Source: Sphingomonas phyllosphaerae 5.2 | Lineage (GTDB): Bacteria > Pseudomonadota > Alphaproteobacteria > Sphingomonadales > Sphingomonadaceae | Reading direction: 5' to 3' | Assembly (NCBI RefSeq): GCF_000419605.1 | Contig: NZ_ATTI01000001.1 | Span: 1,708,501-1,772,500 of the forward strand | Length of the DNA: 64,000 nucleotides | In this document: one piece after another, positions 37,268 through 46,705 of the stretch | How positions within the stretch are numbered: position 1 is the stretch's first letter | How the letters are laid out: each line of letters opens with the position of its first letter | The notes under the pieces: generated by a model | What the model was told of the DNA's origin: nothing | Database searches by the model: none | The model's input: only the letters and a program-made list of their open reading frames with translations | Translations under genes and position numbers: made by a program

Positions 37268-37954
37268 TCACCGCTCGTTGAGATAATAACGATCCGTTGC
37301 GTTCAGCGCCGCGTCGAGTTCGTAGACGATCGGCTGCCCGGTGGGGATCTCCAGCCCGGTGATCTCATCGTCCGAAATCCCCGACAAGTGCTTCACCAGC
37401 GCGCGCAGCGAATTGCCGTGCGCGGAGATCAAGACCCGCTGCCCATCCTTCAGCGCGGGCGCGATCCGCCCTTCCCAATACGGCAGCACGCGCGCGATCG
37501 TGTCCTTGAGGCTTTCGGTAGTCGGCACGTCGATCCCGGCGTAGCGACGGTCGCCCGACAGGTCGAACTCGCTGCCCGGTTCGATCGGCGGCGGCGGCAC
37601 GTCGAAGCTGCGCCGCCAGACGTGCACCTGCTCCTCGCCGTGCTTGGCCGCGGTCTCGGCCTTGTCGAGGCCGGTCAGTCCCCCGTAATGCCGCTCGTTC
37701 AGCCGCCAGTCCTTTTCGACGGGCAGCCAGAGCCGCCCCATCGCCTCCAGCGCCAGGTTCAGCGTCTTGATGGCGCGCGTCTGAAGCGAGGTGAACGTCT
37801 GATCGAAGTCCAGCCCCTTTGCGGCCATCAATTCGCCTGCGGCGCGCGCCTCTGCCGCGCCTTTCTGGGTCACGTCGACGTCCCACCAGCCGGTGAAACG
37901 GTTCTCGAGGTTCCAGGCCGACTGGCCATGGCGGATCAGGACGAGCGTGGGCAT
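37268..37954 (-). CDS. gpmA: 2,3-bisphosphoglycerate-dependent phosphoglycerate mutase
   Basis: This glycolytic enzyme interconverts 3- and 2-phosphoglycerate. The 228-residue protein has the phosphohistidine motif [46 protein letters not shown], and the second catalytic His in [18 protein letters not shown] 37954 is five bases after AGGGAGA. It shares one base with the stop of the upstream GNAT gene (TGATG), so the two are probably translationally coupled. Confidence 0.96.
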   Translation of the reverse strand: MPTLVLIRHGQSAWNLENRFTGWWDVDVTQKGAAEARAAGELMAAKGLDFDQTFTSLQTRAIKTLNLALEAMGRLWLPVEKDWRLNERHYGGLTGLDKAETAAKHGEEQVHVWRRSFDVPPPPIEPGSEFDLSGDRRYAGIDVPTTESLKDTIARVLPYWEGRIAPALKDGQRVLISAHGNSLRALVKHLSGISDDEITGLEIPTGQPIVYELDAALNATDRYYLNER

Positions 37955-38421
37955 CAATGTCTCCCTTGAAGGTCGAGCGTCAGGAACTGGTTGTGCGGGC
38001 TGGCCGCATAATCACCGAACGGCGCGCAGGTGACGAACCCGGCGCGGGTATAAAGCGATAGCGCAGGCGCATAGGCGGGCGTCACGCCGGTCTCGAGATA
38101 TAGTCGCGCATAGCCGCGCGCACGTGCTGCGGCCACGATCGCGGCCAGCATCGCGGCGCCGACGCCGCGCCCGCGCCATGCATCGGCGGTGCGCATCGAC
38201 TTCACTTCTCCACTTTCGGCGTCAAGCGCACGCAGTGCGCCCATGCCGATCGGCGTCTCGCCATTCCAGGCGGTCCAGAAAGTGACGTCGGGCCTGCGCA
38301 GTCCGCTCGCGTCGAGTGCAAACGAGAAGCCGGCCGGTGTGTTGGCGCGCTGCTCCGCGACATGCGCCGCGAGCAGCGTCGCGATCGCCGGATTGGCGGG
38401 ATCGTCGATCCTGATCTCCAT
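37954..38421 (-). CDS. GNAT family N-acetyltransferase
   Basis: A 155-residue acetyltransferase. The acetyl-CoA pyrophosphate loop is [20 protein letters not shown] (R-x-x-G-x-G/A), followed by [10 protein letters not shown] and SLYTRAGF. Start ATG 38421 ([11 protein letters not shown]) has AGGGGG a few bases upstream; the frame continues upstream into a region that is antisense to the hydrolase gene. The acceptor substrate is not predictable. It is divergent from the dienelactone hydrolase gene. Confidence 0.9.
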   Translation of the reverse strand: MEIRIDDPANPAIATLLAAHVAEQRANTPAGFSFALDASGLRRPDVTFWTAWNGETPIGMGALRALDAESGEVKSMRTADAWRGRGVGAAMLAAIVAAARARGYARLYLETGVTPAYAPALSLYTRAGFVTCAPFGDYAASPHNQFLTLDLQGRH

Positions 38422-38494
38422 TGCGACCCCCTGCTTGCCCGGTGCTAAGCTCCGCTCTAGCGAACGGGACAAGCGACACAACAGGAACAGCGCC

Positions 38495-39217
38495 ATGACG
38501 ATCCGCCGCCGCACCCTCGTCCACGACGGTCCCGGAGGTCCGTTCGAAGGCGTGTTCGCCTGGGATGACGGCACCGATGTGGCGCGACCCGCGGTGCTGG
38601 TCATCCCCAACGTGCTCGGCCAGAAGGAGGCCGACAACCGGAAAGCGGAGGATCTTGCCGCACTCGGCTATGCTGCCTTCGCTTGCGATCTGTTTGGACA
38701 GGGGAAGCGAACGCAGCGTGGAGAGGGTTCCAGCCGCTACATGGACGAGCTGAATGCCGACCGTACCCTGCTGCGCGAGCGGTTGCGCGCCACGCTTGCC
38801 GCCTGCGCCGCCCAGCCTGAGGTCGACGCGGGCCGGATCGCCGCAATCGGTTTCTGCTTCGGCGGCAAATGCGTGCTCGACATGGCACGCGCCGGGTTGC
38901 CGATCCGCGGCGGCGTCAGCCTCCACGGCGTCTACGATCGCCCGGACTACGACAGCGTAGCGCCGATCACCGTGCCGTTGCTGGTCTGCCACGGCTGGGA
39001 CGATCCGCTCGCCCCGCCCGACGCGCTGGTAGCGTTGGGCCAGGAACTGACCGCAGCGGACGCCGACTGGCAAATCCACGCTTACGGTCACGCTGGCCAC
39101 GGCTTCACTGATCGCGCGCTCACCGCCGCTGGATCCGGGTTCGGCTACGACGAAGGGGCGGATCGCCGTAGCTGGGCGGCTTTGTGCGCTTTTGTACAAG
39201 AAGTCTTTGAGAAATGA
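38495..39217 (+). CDS. Dienelactone hydrolase family protein
   Basis: An alpha/beta hydrolase of 240 residues with the DLH triad: nucleophile Cys in AIGFCFGGKC, Asp in CHGWDDPLAPP and His in GHAGHGFTDR. Dienelactone hydrolases open lactone rings in aromatic degradation, but many genomic members have other ester substrates. ATG 38495 has AGGAA upstream. It stands alone with no aromatic degradation genes nearby, so a general hydrolase role is as likely. Confidence 0.9.
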   Translation: MTIRRRTLVHDGPGGPFEGVFAWDDGTDVARPAVLVIPNVLGQKEADNRKAEDLAALGYAAFACDLFGQGKRTQRGEGSSRYMDELNADRTLLRERLRATLAACAAQPEVDAGRIAAIGFCFGGKCVLDMARAGLPIRGGVSLHGVYDRPDYDSVAPITVPLLVCHGWDDPLAPPDALVALGQELTAADADWQIHAYGHAGHGFTDRALTAAGSGFGYDEGADRRSWAALCAFVQEVFEK

Positions 39218-39338
39218 TCGAAAATACATTCGGATATTTAAGGAAACTGGCCTAATGTAACCCAGATTGGCGCGGGATGTTGATGATTTCGTCCGACGGT
39301 CGCGGTAATCCGTGTGAAAAGGTCGGGGGCACTGCGCG

Positions 39339-39860
39339 ATGGGAGTTACTGTATACGCGCCTGCGCCAATGCCGAACGACGAAGCGGCGCGCGAGCGCGC
39401 GGTGCTTGCCTCCGGTGTGCTCGACGCGCGCGCCGATCCGGTTCTGGTCGATTTGGTCGATCAGGCGCGGCGTAAGTTCGGTACAGGCATGGCGGCGGTC
39501 TCGGTACTGTCCCGCGACTGGGAATATCTGATCGCGGCTGCAGGGGTCACCTCGCGCACCTACAGTCGCCGCATGTCGCTGTGCGGGCACGCGATCATGA
39601 CTCCTCGCGCGGTCTTCTGCGTGGAGGACGCACGCGCCGACCCACGCTTTGCGGATAACCCGGTGTTGATCGACGGCGGGCAGGTGCGCTTCTACGCCGG
39701 TGCGCCGCTCGTCGACGCCGACACGCTGCCGCTCGGCACCTTTTGCGTCTTCGACCGCATCCCGAGAAACGACTTCGGCGCATACGAGCGAATGCAGCTG
39801 CAGCAGATGTCCGAAGCGGTGATGATCCGGCTCGCCGAACGACGGCAGGCGTTGTCCTAA
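39339..39860 (+). CDS. Stand-alone GAF domain protein
   Basis: A 173-residue protein consisting essentially of one GAF domain: MAAVSVLSRDWEYLIAAAGV, MSLCGHAIMTPRAVFCVEDA, FYAGAPLVDADTLPLGTFCV and a C-terminal helix (QLQQMSEAVMIRLAERR) that would normally lead into an output domain. No kinase, cyclase or DNA-binding part is attached. Such free GAF proteins may sense small molecules or redox state and act in trans. Ligand and partner unknown. Confidence 0.85.
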   Translation: MGVTVYAPAPMPNDEAARERAVLASGVLDARADPVLVDLVDQARRKFGTGMAAVSVLSRDWEYLIAAAGVTSRTYSRRMSLCGHAIMTPRAVFCVEDARADPRFADNPVLIDGGQVRFYAGAPLVDADTLPLGTFCVFDRIPRNDFGAYERMQLQQMSEAVMIRLAERRQALS

Positions 39861-40140
39861 TCGTTCCCGCACATGATGGCTTCAGTTACTTGCGGTTGAA
39901 TGAGGGGCAACGTCAGGTGCCCCGATCGGGAACTTTCATTGCCATCCTCTGGTCGCCGCAACTCGAGCCGGGACCCTGCTTTTCCGAGCGGCAACTCTGG
40001 CGACGCACAAATTGCCGTTCGATGGGGCTGCCCCGCTCCCGTCGACGCGCTCAGCGGGGCAATTCAGAGCGTTCAGCTACGGCGCCGGAGCATGTGCCGG
40101 TACCAGTGCTGCTTGGATTGACGCTCCGCACCCGAACGAA
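39861..40140. other. Intergenic region, no gene seen
   Basis: This stretch separates convergent GAF and chorismate mutase genes. A hairpin GGGGCA/TGCCCC (39904-39923) lies about 45 bases after the GAF stop and may end its transcript. No convincing reading frame is present. Confidence 0.45.
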
Positions 40141-40422
40141 TCATACCGCGGCGGCGGCGCGATGGTGGCGGATTACCTCGTCGATGATGAAGCGCAGGAA
40201 CTTTTCCGAGAATTCCGGGTCCAGCTCGGCGTTCTCGCTCAATTGCCGCAGACGGGCGATCTGAGCCTCCTCGCGCCCCGGGTCGGCGGCCGGAAGCCCG
40301 GTGGTCGCCTTGTGCGCGCCGACCGCCTGCGTAATCTTGAACCGCTCCGCCAGCAGGCAGACCAGCGCCGCGTCGATGTTGTCGATGCTCTTGCGATAGC
40401 CCTTCAGAACGTCGTCGGTCAT
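40141..40422 (-). CDS. Chorismate mutase (AroQ class)
   Basis: A 93-residue all-helical chorismate mutase domain, converting chorismate to prephenate for Phe/Tyr synthesis. Recognisable stretches are YRKSIDNIDAALVCLLAERF, VGAHKATTGLPAADPGREEA and FLRFIIDEVIRHH. I start at ATG 40422 (MTDDVLKGYRK), preceded by GGGGGAAGG; the open frame extends 29 codons further upstream without family similarity. Free-standing rather than fused to prephenate dehydratase or dehydrogenase. Divergent from the polyprenyl synthase gene. Confidence 0.92.
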   Translation of the reverse strand: MTDDVLKGYRKSIDNIDAALVCLLAERFKITQAVGAHKATTGLPAADPGREEAQIARLRQLSENAELDPEFSEKFLRFIIDEVIRHHRAAAAV

Positions 40423-40528
40423 CACGCCTTCCCCCGGCCTTAACGGTAGTTTCTCATGCTTGCCCGCAACCCGCAGGACAAGCCTGCGCTTGCGTTGCGC
40501 GCACGCCACCCCGTAAGGGCAGGATCAG

Positions 40529-41539
40529 ATGAGCGCTACCTTGCACCGACTTCCCGGCCACACGCCCTCGCTCGATCCGATGATCGCGCGGGTCGCGGGC
40601 GACATGGATCACGTCAACGCCGTGATCGTGGCGCGTATGCGATCCGATATCCCGTTGATCCCCGAACTTGCCGGGCATCTGATCGCCGGGGGCGGAAAGC
40701 GGATGCGCCCGATGCTGACGCTCGCGGGCGCGCAGCTCGTAGGGTATGCGGGCGATCGTCACCACCTGCTGGCTGCGGCGGTCGAGTTCATCCACACCGC
40801 CACGTTGCTGCACGACGACGTGGTTGATGGCTCCGACCTGCGCCGCGGCAAGCGCACTGCCAATATCATCTGGGGAAATCCCGCCAGCGTGCTTGTTGGC
40901 GATTTCCTCTTCTCGCGTTCGTTCGAGCTGATGGTGGCCGGTGGCAACATGCGCGCCCTGGAGATTCTCTCGAACGCCTCCGCGGTGATTGCGGAGGGCG
41001 AGGTGAACCAATTGACCGCGGCGCGTCGCGTCGACCTCCCGGAGGAGCGTTACCTCGACATCATCCACGCCAAGACGGCGGCGTTGTTCGCCGCCGCCTG
41101 CCGGATCGCGGGCGTCGTGGCGGAGCGTCCCGCCGCCGAGGAGCAGGCGCTCGATTCGTACGGCCGCAACCTCGGTATCGCCTTCCAGCTCGTCGACGAT
41201 GCGATCGACTACACCAGCGATGCGGGCACGATGGGCAAGGACGCCGGCGACGACTTCCGCGAGGGCAAGATGACGCTACCGGTCATCCTCGCCTATGCCC
41301 GCGGCGCGGTGGAGGATCGCACCTTCTGGCGCGACGCGGTCGAGGGACGTCGTGCCAGCGACGCCGACTTCGCGCACGCCATCGACCTCGTTCGTCGCAC
41401 TCGCGCTGTCGATGATACGCTCGCTCGCGCGCGCCACTACGGGCAGCGCGCGATCGAGTCGCTGTCGATCTTCCCCGACAGCGCGATCAAGGATGCGATG
41501 GTCGAGGCGGTCGAGTTCGCGGTGGCACGCGCCTACTGA
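40529..41539 (+). CDS. ispB: Trans-polyprenyl diphosphate synthase (ubiquinone side chain)
   Basis: This enzyme builds the long prenyl tail of ubiquinone (decaprenyl in most sphingomonads). The 336-residue protein has both Asp-rich motifs: first in TLLHDDVVDGSDLRRG (DDxxD) and second in FQLVDDAIDYTSD, together with GGGKRMRPML and GKDAGDDFREGKMTLPVIL. Chain length cannot be read reliably from sequence. The 3' end overlaps the convergent OYE gene by seven bases. Shares a pathway with coq7 at 10.5 kb. Confidence 0.94.
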   Translation: MSATLHRLPGHTPSLDPMIARVAGDMDHVNAVIVARMRSDIPLIPELAGHLIAGGGKRMRPMLTLAGAQLVGYAGDRHHLLAAAVEFIHTATLLHDDVVDGSDLRRGKRTANIIWGNPASVLVGDFLFSRSFELMVAGGNMRALEILSNASAVIAEGEVNQLTAARRVDLPEERYLDIIHAKTAALFAAACRIAGVVAERPAAEEQALDSYGRNLGIAFQLVDDAIDYTSDAGTMGKDAGDDFREGKMTLPVILAYARGAVEDRTFWRDAVEGRRASDADFAHAIDLVRRTRAVDDTLARARHYGQRAIESLSIFPDSAIKDAMVEAVEFAVARAY

Positions 41540-42648
41540 CCCGGGTCGACCGCGAACAGGTCCTTGTACTGTCGCGGTTGCGAGCGAAGATACTGGTCCG
41601 GCGCCTTCACGCGTCCGCCCAGTGCCGCCGCGGCATGCCATGGCCAGCGCGGATCGTAGAGGATCGTGCGGGCCAGCGCGATCATGTCGGCATCGCCGGT
41701 CGCGACGATCGCCTCGGCTTGCTCATAGTCGGTGATGAGCCCAACCGCCACGACCGGGATCGCCACCGCCTGCTTCACCGCACGCGCCAGTGGCACCTGA
41801 TAGCTTGGCCCGACAGGGATCTGCTGCCGCGGGTCCAGCCCGCCACTCGACACATGGATCGACGCACATCCCCTCGACTCCAGCGCTTTTGCGAAGGCGA
41901 CGGTCTGCGTGGCATCCCAGCCGCCCGCGACCCAGTCGCTCCCCGACACCCGCACCGTCACCGGCCGGTCCGCGGGAAAGGCCGCGCGCACGGCGTCGAA
42001 CACTTCCAGCGGGAACCGCATGCGATTTTCGAGCGATCCGCCGTAATCGTCGTCACGATGGTTGGAGAGCGGCGACAGGAATTGGTGAAGCAGATAGCCG
42101 TGCGCCGCATGGATCTGCACCGCGTCGATCCCCAGTCGGGCGGCACGGACCGTAGCTGCGGCAAAACCGTCGCGAACCCGTCTCATACCCTCCTGGTCCA
42201 GCGCGATCGGGGCGTGATCCGCTGCATCGAATGGCTCAGGGGAGGGGGCAACCGTCCGCCAGCCATTCGGATGATCCGGTGCAAGCTGTGCGCCGCCCGC
42301 CCATGGAAGATCTGTCGATGCCTTGCGACCGGCGTGCGCCAGCTGCAAGGCGATCGGCATGTCCGAGTATCTACGGATTGATCCGAGCGTCTGCGCCATC
42401 GCAGCCTCGGTCTTGTCGTCCCACAGGCCGACGTCGGCATAACTGATGCGACCCGCGGGCTCCACCGCAGTCGCTTCAATCGTCAGGATGGCGGCGCCGG
42501 AAAGCGCGAGTTGACCCAAATGGATCGTGTGCCAATCGGTCATGCACCCATCGACTGCCGAATATTGGCACATCGGCGCGACGACGATTCGGTTGGCGAG
42601 CGACAGCCCGGCCAAATCGAGGGGTTCGAACAATTTGGGTCCGCTCAT
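41533..42648 (-). CDS. Old yellow enzyme family NADH:flavin oxidoreductase (YqjM-like)
   Basis: A 371-residue FMN-dependent ene-reductase. The N-terminal NRIVVAPMCQYSAVDG carries the Cys typical of the YqjM/thermophilic-like class; substrate-binding HAAHGYLLHQFLSPLSNHR and YGGSLENRMRFPLEV follow; ADMIALARTILYDPRWPW is the phosphate-binding end. These enzymes reduce activated C=C bonds of electrophiles with NAD(P)H. tRNA-Pro is encoded upstream on the same strand. Confidence 0.93.
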   Translation of the reverse strand: MSGPKLFEPLDLAGLSLANRIVVAPMCQYSAVDGCMTDWHTIHLGQLALSGAAILTIEATAVEPAGRISYADVGLWDDKTEAAMAQTLGSIRRYSDMPIALQLAHAGRKASTDLPWAGGAQLAPDHPNGWRTVAPSPEPFDAADHAPIALDQEGMRRVRDGFAAATVRAARLGIDAVQIHAAHGYLLHQFLSPLSNHRDDDYGGSLENRMRFPLEVFDAVRAAFPADRPVTVRVSGSDWVAGGWDATQTVAFAKALESRGCASIHVSSGGLDPRQQIPVGPSYQVPLARAVKQAVAIPVVAVGLITDYEQAEAIVATGDADMIALARTILYDPRWPWHAAAALGGRVKAPDQYLRSQPRQYKDLFAVDPGQ

Positions 42649-42726
42649 CGGTGACTGGCTCCGGTGTGTGAGCCGTCCCTACGCATCAGCAGAACGTTGG
42701 TGCCGCCGGGTGCGGCAAAAGTGAAG

Positions 42727-42803
42727 TGGTCGGGGAAAGAGGATTCGAACCTCCGGCCCCTGCCTCCCGAAGACAGTGCTCTACCAGGCTGAGCTATTCC
42801 CCG
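42727..42803 (-). tRNA. tRNA-Pro, anticodon CGG
   Basis: A 77-base tRNA with encoded CCA. The 7-bp acceptor stem is CGGGGAA/TTCCCCG with discriminator A; the D arm contains AGCTCAGCCTGGTAGAGC; the anticodon stem CTGTC/GGCAG encloses loop TTCGGGA, giving anticodon CGG for codon CCG; the T arm contains GGTTCGAATCC. The first base C1 pairing with G72 is the usual bacterial tRNA-Pro identity feature. Confidence 0.96.
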
Positions 42804-42922
42804 ACCAGGGTTGTCGACCGGATGTGCCGGCGACAGGGCGCGGCTTATATCAGCGGAAATTCGTAGCGCAAGCGGGTAATCGCGGCTGTTATTCCGCCCC
42901 TGCGTCGCTACGCTCATCCGCC

Positions 42923-43501
42923 ATGTCGCCCGTCGAATGGATCGCCACCGCCCTCGGCATCGCCTGCGTCTTGCTCGCTGCACGGCGTAGCATCTGGACG
43001 TTCCCGGTCGCGATCGTCTCGGTCATTCTCCTCGGCGTGGTCGTGTTCGAGGCGCGGCTCTATTCCGACGCGTTGCTGCAACTCTTTTTCGTCGCCGCCA
43101 ACCTTTACGGCTGGCTGACGTGGCGTCGCACGCAGGCGCGCACGGGTGACGTGCCGGTCGGCATGCTGGACGCGGCCGGACGCACGCGCTGGAGTGTTGC
43201 GATCCTGTCCGGCTGGCTTGTCTGCGGCGCTGCAATGCACCGCTGGACGGACGCTGCGCTGCCGTGGTTGGATGCCGGGATCGCTGCGGCCAGCATCGCT
43301 GCGCAGCTGCTGATGGCGCAGCGGCGGCTCGAGAATTGGTGGCTGTGGGTCGCGGTCGATCTCGCGTCGGTGCCGCTGTACCTCGCCAAGGGCCTGTATC
43401 TGTTCGCAGGATTGTACGCCGTTTATCTCGGGCTCGCACTGTGGGGACTGGCGAGCTGGTCGCGGTCCGCGCGTGGAGAGTGGCGGGTCGTGGCGGCATG
43501 A
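42923..43501 (+). CDS. pnuC: PnuC-type nicotinamide riboside transporter
   Basis: A 192-residue membrane protein with about seven helices. PnuC features are the N-terminal LLAARRSIWTFPVAIVSVIL, FFVAANLYGWLTWRR and the C-terminal ENWWLWVAVDLASVPLYLAK with LYLFAGLYAVYLGLALWG. It would let nicotinamide riboside into the cell by facilitated diffusion, with trapping by phosphorylation. The next gene, an NMR-kinase-like ATPase, overlaps its stop (ATGA), which strongly supports this role. Confidence 0.93.
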   Translation: MSPVEWIATALGIACVLLAARRSIWTFPVAIVSVILLGVVVFEARLYSDALLQLFFVAANLYGWLTWRRTQARTGDVPVGMLDAAGRTRWSVAILSGWLVCGAAMHRWTDAALPWLDAGIAAASIAAQLLMAQRRLENWWLWVAVDLASVPLYLAKGLYLFAGLYAVYLGLALWGLASWSRSARGEWRVVAA

Positions 43502-44028
43502 GCCTGCGTACCGTTTGTCTCCATGGGCCGGAGAGCACCGGCAAGTCCACGATGGCACCGCGGCTCGCGAGCGCGTTCGACTCGATTTGCGTTGCCGAAT
43601 TCGGCCGCGCCTATTGCGAGGCGCATGGCACTGACCTTAGCATGTCCGACCTCGTCGCGATCGCGGAGACGCAGGACGCCAACGCGCAGCAGGCGCTCGC
43701 CAGCGGCGCTCGCCCCGTCATTCTCGATACGGACCCGCTGATGAGCGCGGTCTGGGCCGACATGATGTTCGGCCGCCGCGATCCGTGGTTCGATCGCTGG
43801 ACCGCCACCGCCGACCTCTACCTCCTCTTCGACATCGATCTGCCGTGGGTGGACGACGGTACGCGCATGTTCGGCTCCACCGGCGAGCGGCAGCGCTTCT
43901 TCGACCTCTCGAGGCGCGAGTTGGAACGACGCGGCGTGCCATGGGTGCTGGTCGATGGCACCGGCCCGCGCCGCTACCGCAACGCGCTCGCCGCCATCCG
44001 TGCCGCAATGGGAGCGGCTGGCGTTTGA
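43498..44028 (+). CDS. NadR-type nicotinamide riboside kinase (AAA ATPase)
   Basis: A 176-residue P-loop kinase with Walker A CLHGPESTGKSTMAP, VAEFGRAYCEAHG, ETQDANAQQAL and LDTDPLMSAVWADMMFG followed by the lid RQRFFDLSRRELE. This is the kinase domain of NadR; the adenylyltransferase and helix-turn-helix parts are absent, so the protein should only phosphorylate nicotinamide riboside to NMN. Overlap with pnuC by ATGA makes a two-gene NAD salvage unit. Confidence 0.9.
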   Translation: MSLRTVCLHGPESTGKSTMAPRLASAFDSICVAEFGRAYCEAHGTDLSMSDLVAIAETQDANAQQALASGARPVILDTDPLMSAVWADMMFGRRDPWFDRWTATADLYLLFDIDLPWVDDGTRMFGSTGERQRFFDLSRRELERRGVPWVLVDGTGPRRYRNALAAIRAAMGAAGV

Positions 44029-44084
44029 GGTGGGGCTGGTCTAACGCGGCCCGCTAACGCCTCTTTCTTCGTCCGGACGCCTTT

Positions 44085-45896
44085 GTGACCACCCCGATCA
44101 ACACGATCCGTAATTTCTCGATCATCGCGCACATCGATCATGGCAAGTCGACGCTTGCCGACCGCCTGATCCAGGCGACCGGCGGCTTGTCCGACCGTGA
44201 GATGAGCGAACAAGTACTCGACAACATGGACATCGAGAAAGAGCGCGGGATCACGATCAAGGCGCAGACCGTGCGCCTGTCGTACAAAGCGCATGACGGC
44301 GTTACGTACACGCTGAACCTGATGGACACGCCGGGCCACGTTGATTTCGCCTATGAGGTGTCGCGCTCGCTGGCCGCGTGTGAGGGCGCGCTGCTGGTCG
44401 TCGATGCCGCGCAGGGTGTCGAGGCGCAGACGCTGGCGAACGTTTATCAGTCGATCGAGCACGATCACGAGATTGTGCCCGTTATCAATAAGATCGACCT
44501 CCCTGCTGCCGAACCGGAGAAGGTTCGAGCGGAGATTGAGGACGTCATCGGGCTCGACGCTTCGGAGGCGGTGCTGGCGAGCGCCAAGTCCGGGATCGGC
44601 ATTGCCGACATCCTAGAGGCCATCGTGAAGAAGATCCCGGCGCCGAAGGGCGACCCTGATGCACCGTTGAAGGCGATGCTGGTCGACTCTTGGTACGATC
44701 CGTACCTGGGCGTGGTGATCCTGATCCGTGTGATCGACGGCACCCTTAAGAAGGGGCAGCAGGTCACCTTCATGCAGGCCGGCACCAACCATCTGGTCGA
44801 CCGCGTCGGATGTTTCCGTCCGAAGATCGAGCAGTTGACCGATCTCGGGCCGGGCGAGATCGGCTTCATCACCGCGCAGATCAAGGACGTCGCACAGGCG
44901 CGTGTCGGGGACACGCTTACCGATACCAAGCGTCCGACCACAAAGGCGCTGCCGGGCTTCAAGGAAGTCCAGCCGGTGGTGTTCTGCGGGCTTTTTCCTA
45001 TCGATGCCAACGACTTCGAGAAGCTTCGTGAGAGCATTTCGAAGCTGCGGCTGAACGACGCCTCGTTCAGTTTCGAGATGGAGACGTCGGCGGCGCTCGG
45101 CTTCGGCTTCCGCTGCGGCTTCCTCGGCCTCCTGCACCTGGAAATCATCCAGGAGCGTCTGACGCGCGAGTACGATCTCGATCTGATCACCACTGCGCCG
45201 AGCGTCGTCTACCAGATCGAGCTCAGCCATGGTGCCGGGCACATGGACCTGCACAATCCGGCCGACATGCCGGACCCCAACAAGATCGAGACGATTTCCG
45301 AGCCGTGGATCGAAGCCGTGATCTACGTTCCCGACGAATATCTCGGCAGCATCCTGAAACTCTGTCAGGACCGTCGCGGTATCCAGAAGAACCTGACCTA
45401 CGTCGGCGGGCGCGCGCAGGCGACCTACGAGCTACCGCTCAACGAAGTCGTATTCGACTTCTACGATCGGCTGAAGTCGCTGTCGAAGGGCTATGCCAGC
45501 TTCGACTATCGTCAGATCGGGTATCGCGAAGGTGATCTGGTGAAGATGAGCATTCTCGTCAACGAGGAGCCTGTCGACGCGCTGAGCATGATCGTCCACC
45601 GCGGCACTGCCGAGACCCGCGGGCGCGGTATGTGCGAGCGATTGAAGGAATTGATCCCGCGCCACCTGTTCAAGATTCCGATTCAAGCAGCGATCGGCGG
45701 TAAGGTTATCGCACGTGAGACGATCAGCGCGATGCGCAAGGACGTGACCGCCAAATGCTATGGTGGCGACGCAACACGTAAGCGCAAGCTGCTGGATAAG
45801 CAGAAAAAAGGTAAGGCAAAGATGCGCGAGTACGGCTCGGTCAGCATCCCGCAGGAGGCGTTCATCGCCGCCCTGCGGATGGGCGACGAGAGCTGA
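44085..45896 (+). CDS. lepA: Elongation factor 4
   Basis: LepA is a ribosomal translation GTPase linked to back-translocation and 30S assembly. The 603-residue protein from GTG 44085 shows G1 [14 protein letters not shown], the switch [14 protein letters not shown]3 [11 protein letters not shown]4 NKIDLP, and the C-terminal domain specific for LepA with [20 protein letters not shown]. Length and domain order are standard. Codon use is less extreme than neighbours, as expected of a conserved gene. Confidence 0.97.
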   Translation: MTTPINTIRNFSIIAHIDHGKSTLADRLIQATGGLSDREMSEQVLDNMDIEKERGITIKAQTVRLSYKAHDGVTYTLNLMDTPGHVDFAYEVSRSLAACEGALLVVDAAQGVEAQTLANVYQSIEHDHEIVPVINKIDLPAAEPEKVRAEIEDVIGLDASEAVLASAKSGIGIADILEAIVKKIPAPKGDPDAPLKAMLVDSWYDPYLGVVILIRVIDGTLKKGQQVTFMQAGTNHLVDRVGCFRPKIEQLTDLGPGEIGFITAQIKDVAQARVGDTLTDTKRPTTKALPGFKEVQPVVFCGLFPIDANDFEKLRESISKLRLNDASFSFEMETSAALGFGFRCGFLGLLHLEIIQERLTREYDLDLITTAPSVVYQIELSHGAGHMDLHNPADMPDPNKIETISEPWIEAVIYVPDEYLGSILKLCQDRRGIQKNLTYVGGRAQATYELPLNEVVFDFYDRLKSLSKGYASFDYRQIGYREGDLVKMSILVNEEPVDALSMIVHRGTAETRGRGMCERLKELIPRHLFKIPIQAAIGGKVIARETISAMRKDVTAKCYGGDATRKRKLLDKQKKGKAKMREYGSVSIPQEAFIAALRMGDES

Positions 45897-45940
45897 GGTC
45901 ACCGCGCGTAGCGCGGTTGTACGCGGGCGCAGACGATGCG

Positions 45941-46705
45941 ATGACCGCCATCATGCGCTTCCTGCTCCCGCTGCTCGCCCTCTTCGCAATCGCTCCGACG
46001 GCGGCCGCGCAAGACAAGGCACCGCTCGTCCTCGCGGCGGCCAGCATGCAGGAGGCTCTGACCGACGCTGCCGATGCGTGGACCAGGACTGGGCACGAGC
46101 GCCCGCGCATCTCGTTCGCGGCCTCATCGGCACTGGCGCGGCAGATCGCGGCTGGCGGGCGCGCCGACCTGTTCGTCTCGGCCGACAGCGACTGGATGGA
46201 CGATCTCGCGAAGCGCGGCCTGATCGTACCTGGCACCCGCGCGATACTGGTGCGCAATCAGTTGGTAGTTGTCGCGCGTCCCGGACTGCCGCGGGTCGCC
46301 GCGACGAAGGGCGCGGCGTTGGCGAAAATCCTTGGCGCGGCCCCGCTGGCGATGGCGGATCCCGATAGCGTGCCCGCCGGCAAATACGGCCGGGAAGCGT
46401 TGATGCGGCTCCGCGCCTGGGCCGCGGTCGCGGCGCATGTCGTGCGAGCCGAGAACGTTCGCGCCGCGCTGGCATTGGTCGAGCGGGGCGCCGCACCATA
46501 CGGTATCGTCTACGCCACCGATGCACGCGCTGCCACCGGGATACAGGTCGCTGGCGTCTTCCCGCCGCGCAGCCATGCGCCGATCGTCTACCCGATCGCG
46601 CGGTTGACCGCCGGCACCGCGAACGAAGCCGAGGGCTTCCGGCGCTTCCTGTTGTCGCGTGCGGGGCAGGCGATCTTGGCGCGGCGCGGCTTCGCTACCC
46701 ATTGA
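45941..46705 (+). CDS. modA: Molybdate ABC transporter, periplasmic binding protein
   Basis: A 254-residue binding protein with a signal peptide (to about residue 24, ending TAAAQ). ModA features are PLVLAAASMQEALTDAADAW, ISFAASSALARQIAAGGRAD followed by LFVSADSDWMDDLA, and YGIVYATDARA. It captures molybdate (or tungstate) for the ModBC channel. ATG 45941 is chosen, with ATG 45953 as alternative. The stop overlaps the modB start. No ModE-type regulator or Moco riboswitch was recognised upstream. Confidence 0.94.
   Translation: MTAIMRFLLPLLALFAIAPTAAAQDKAPLVLAAASMQEALTDAADAWTRTGHERPRISFAASSALARQIAAGGRADLFVSADSDWMDDLAKRGLIVPGTRAILVRNQLVVVARPGLPRVAATKGAALAKILGAAPLAMADPDSVPAGKYGREALMRLRAWAAVAAHVVRAENVRAALALVERGAAPYGIVYATDARAATGIQVAGVFPPRSHAPIVYPIARLTAGTANEAEGFRRFLLSRAGQAILARRGFATH

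Noticed and set aside
39930-39960. GGAAC near 39930 as an EcfG promoter
   Set aside because: No CGTT-like element occurs 16 or 17 bases downstream, and no gene on that strand follows.
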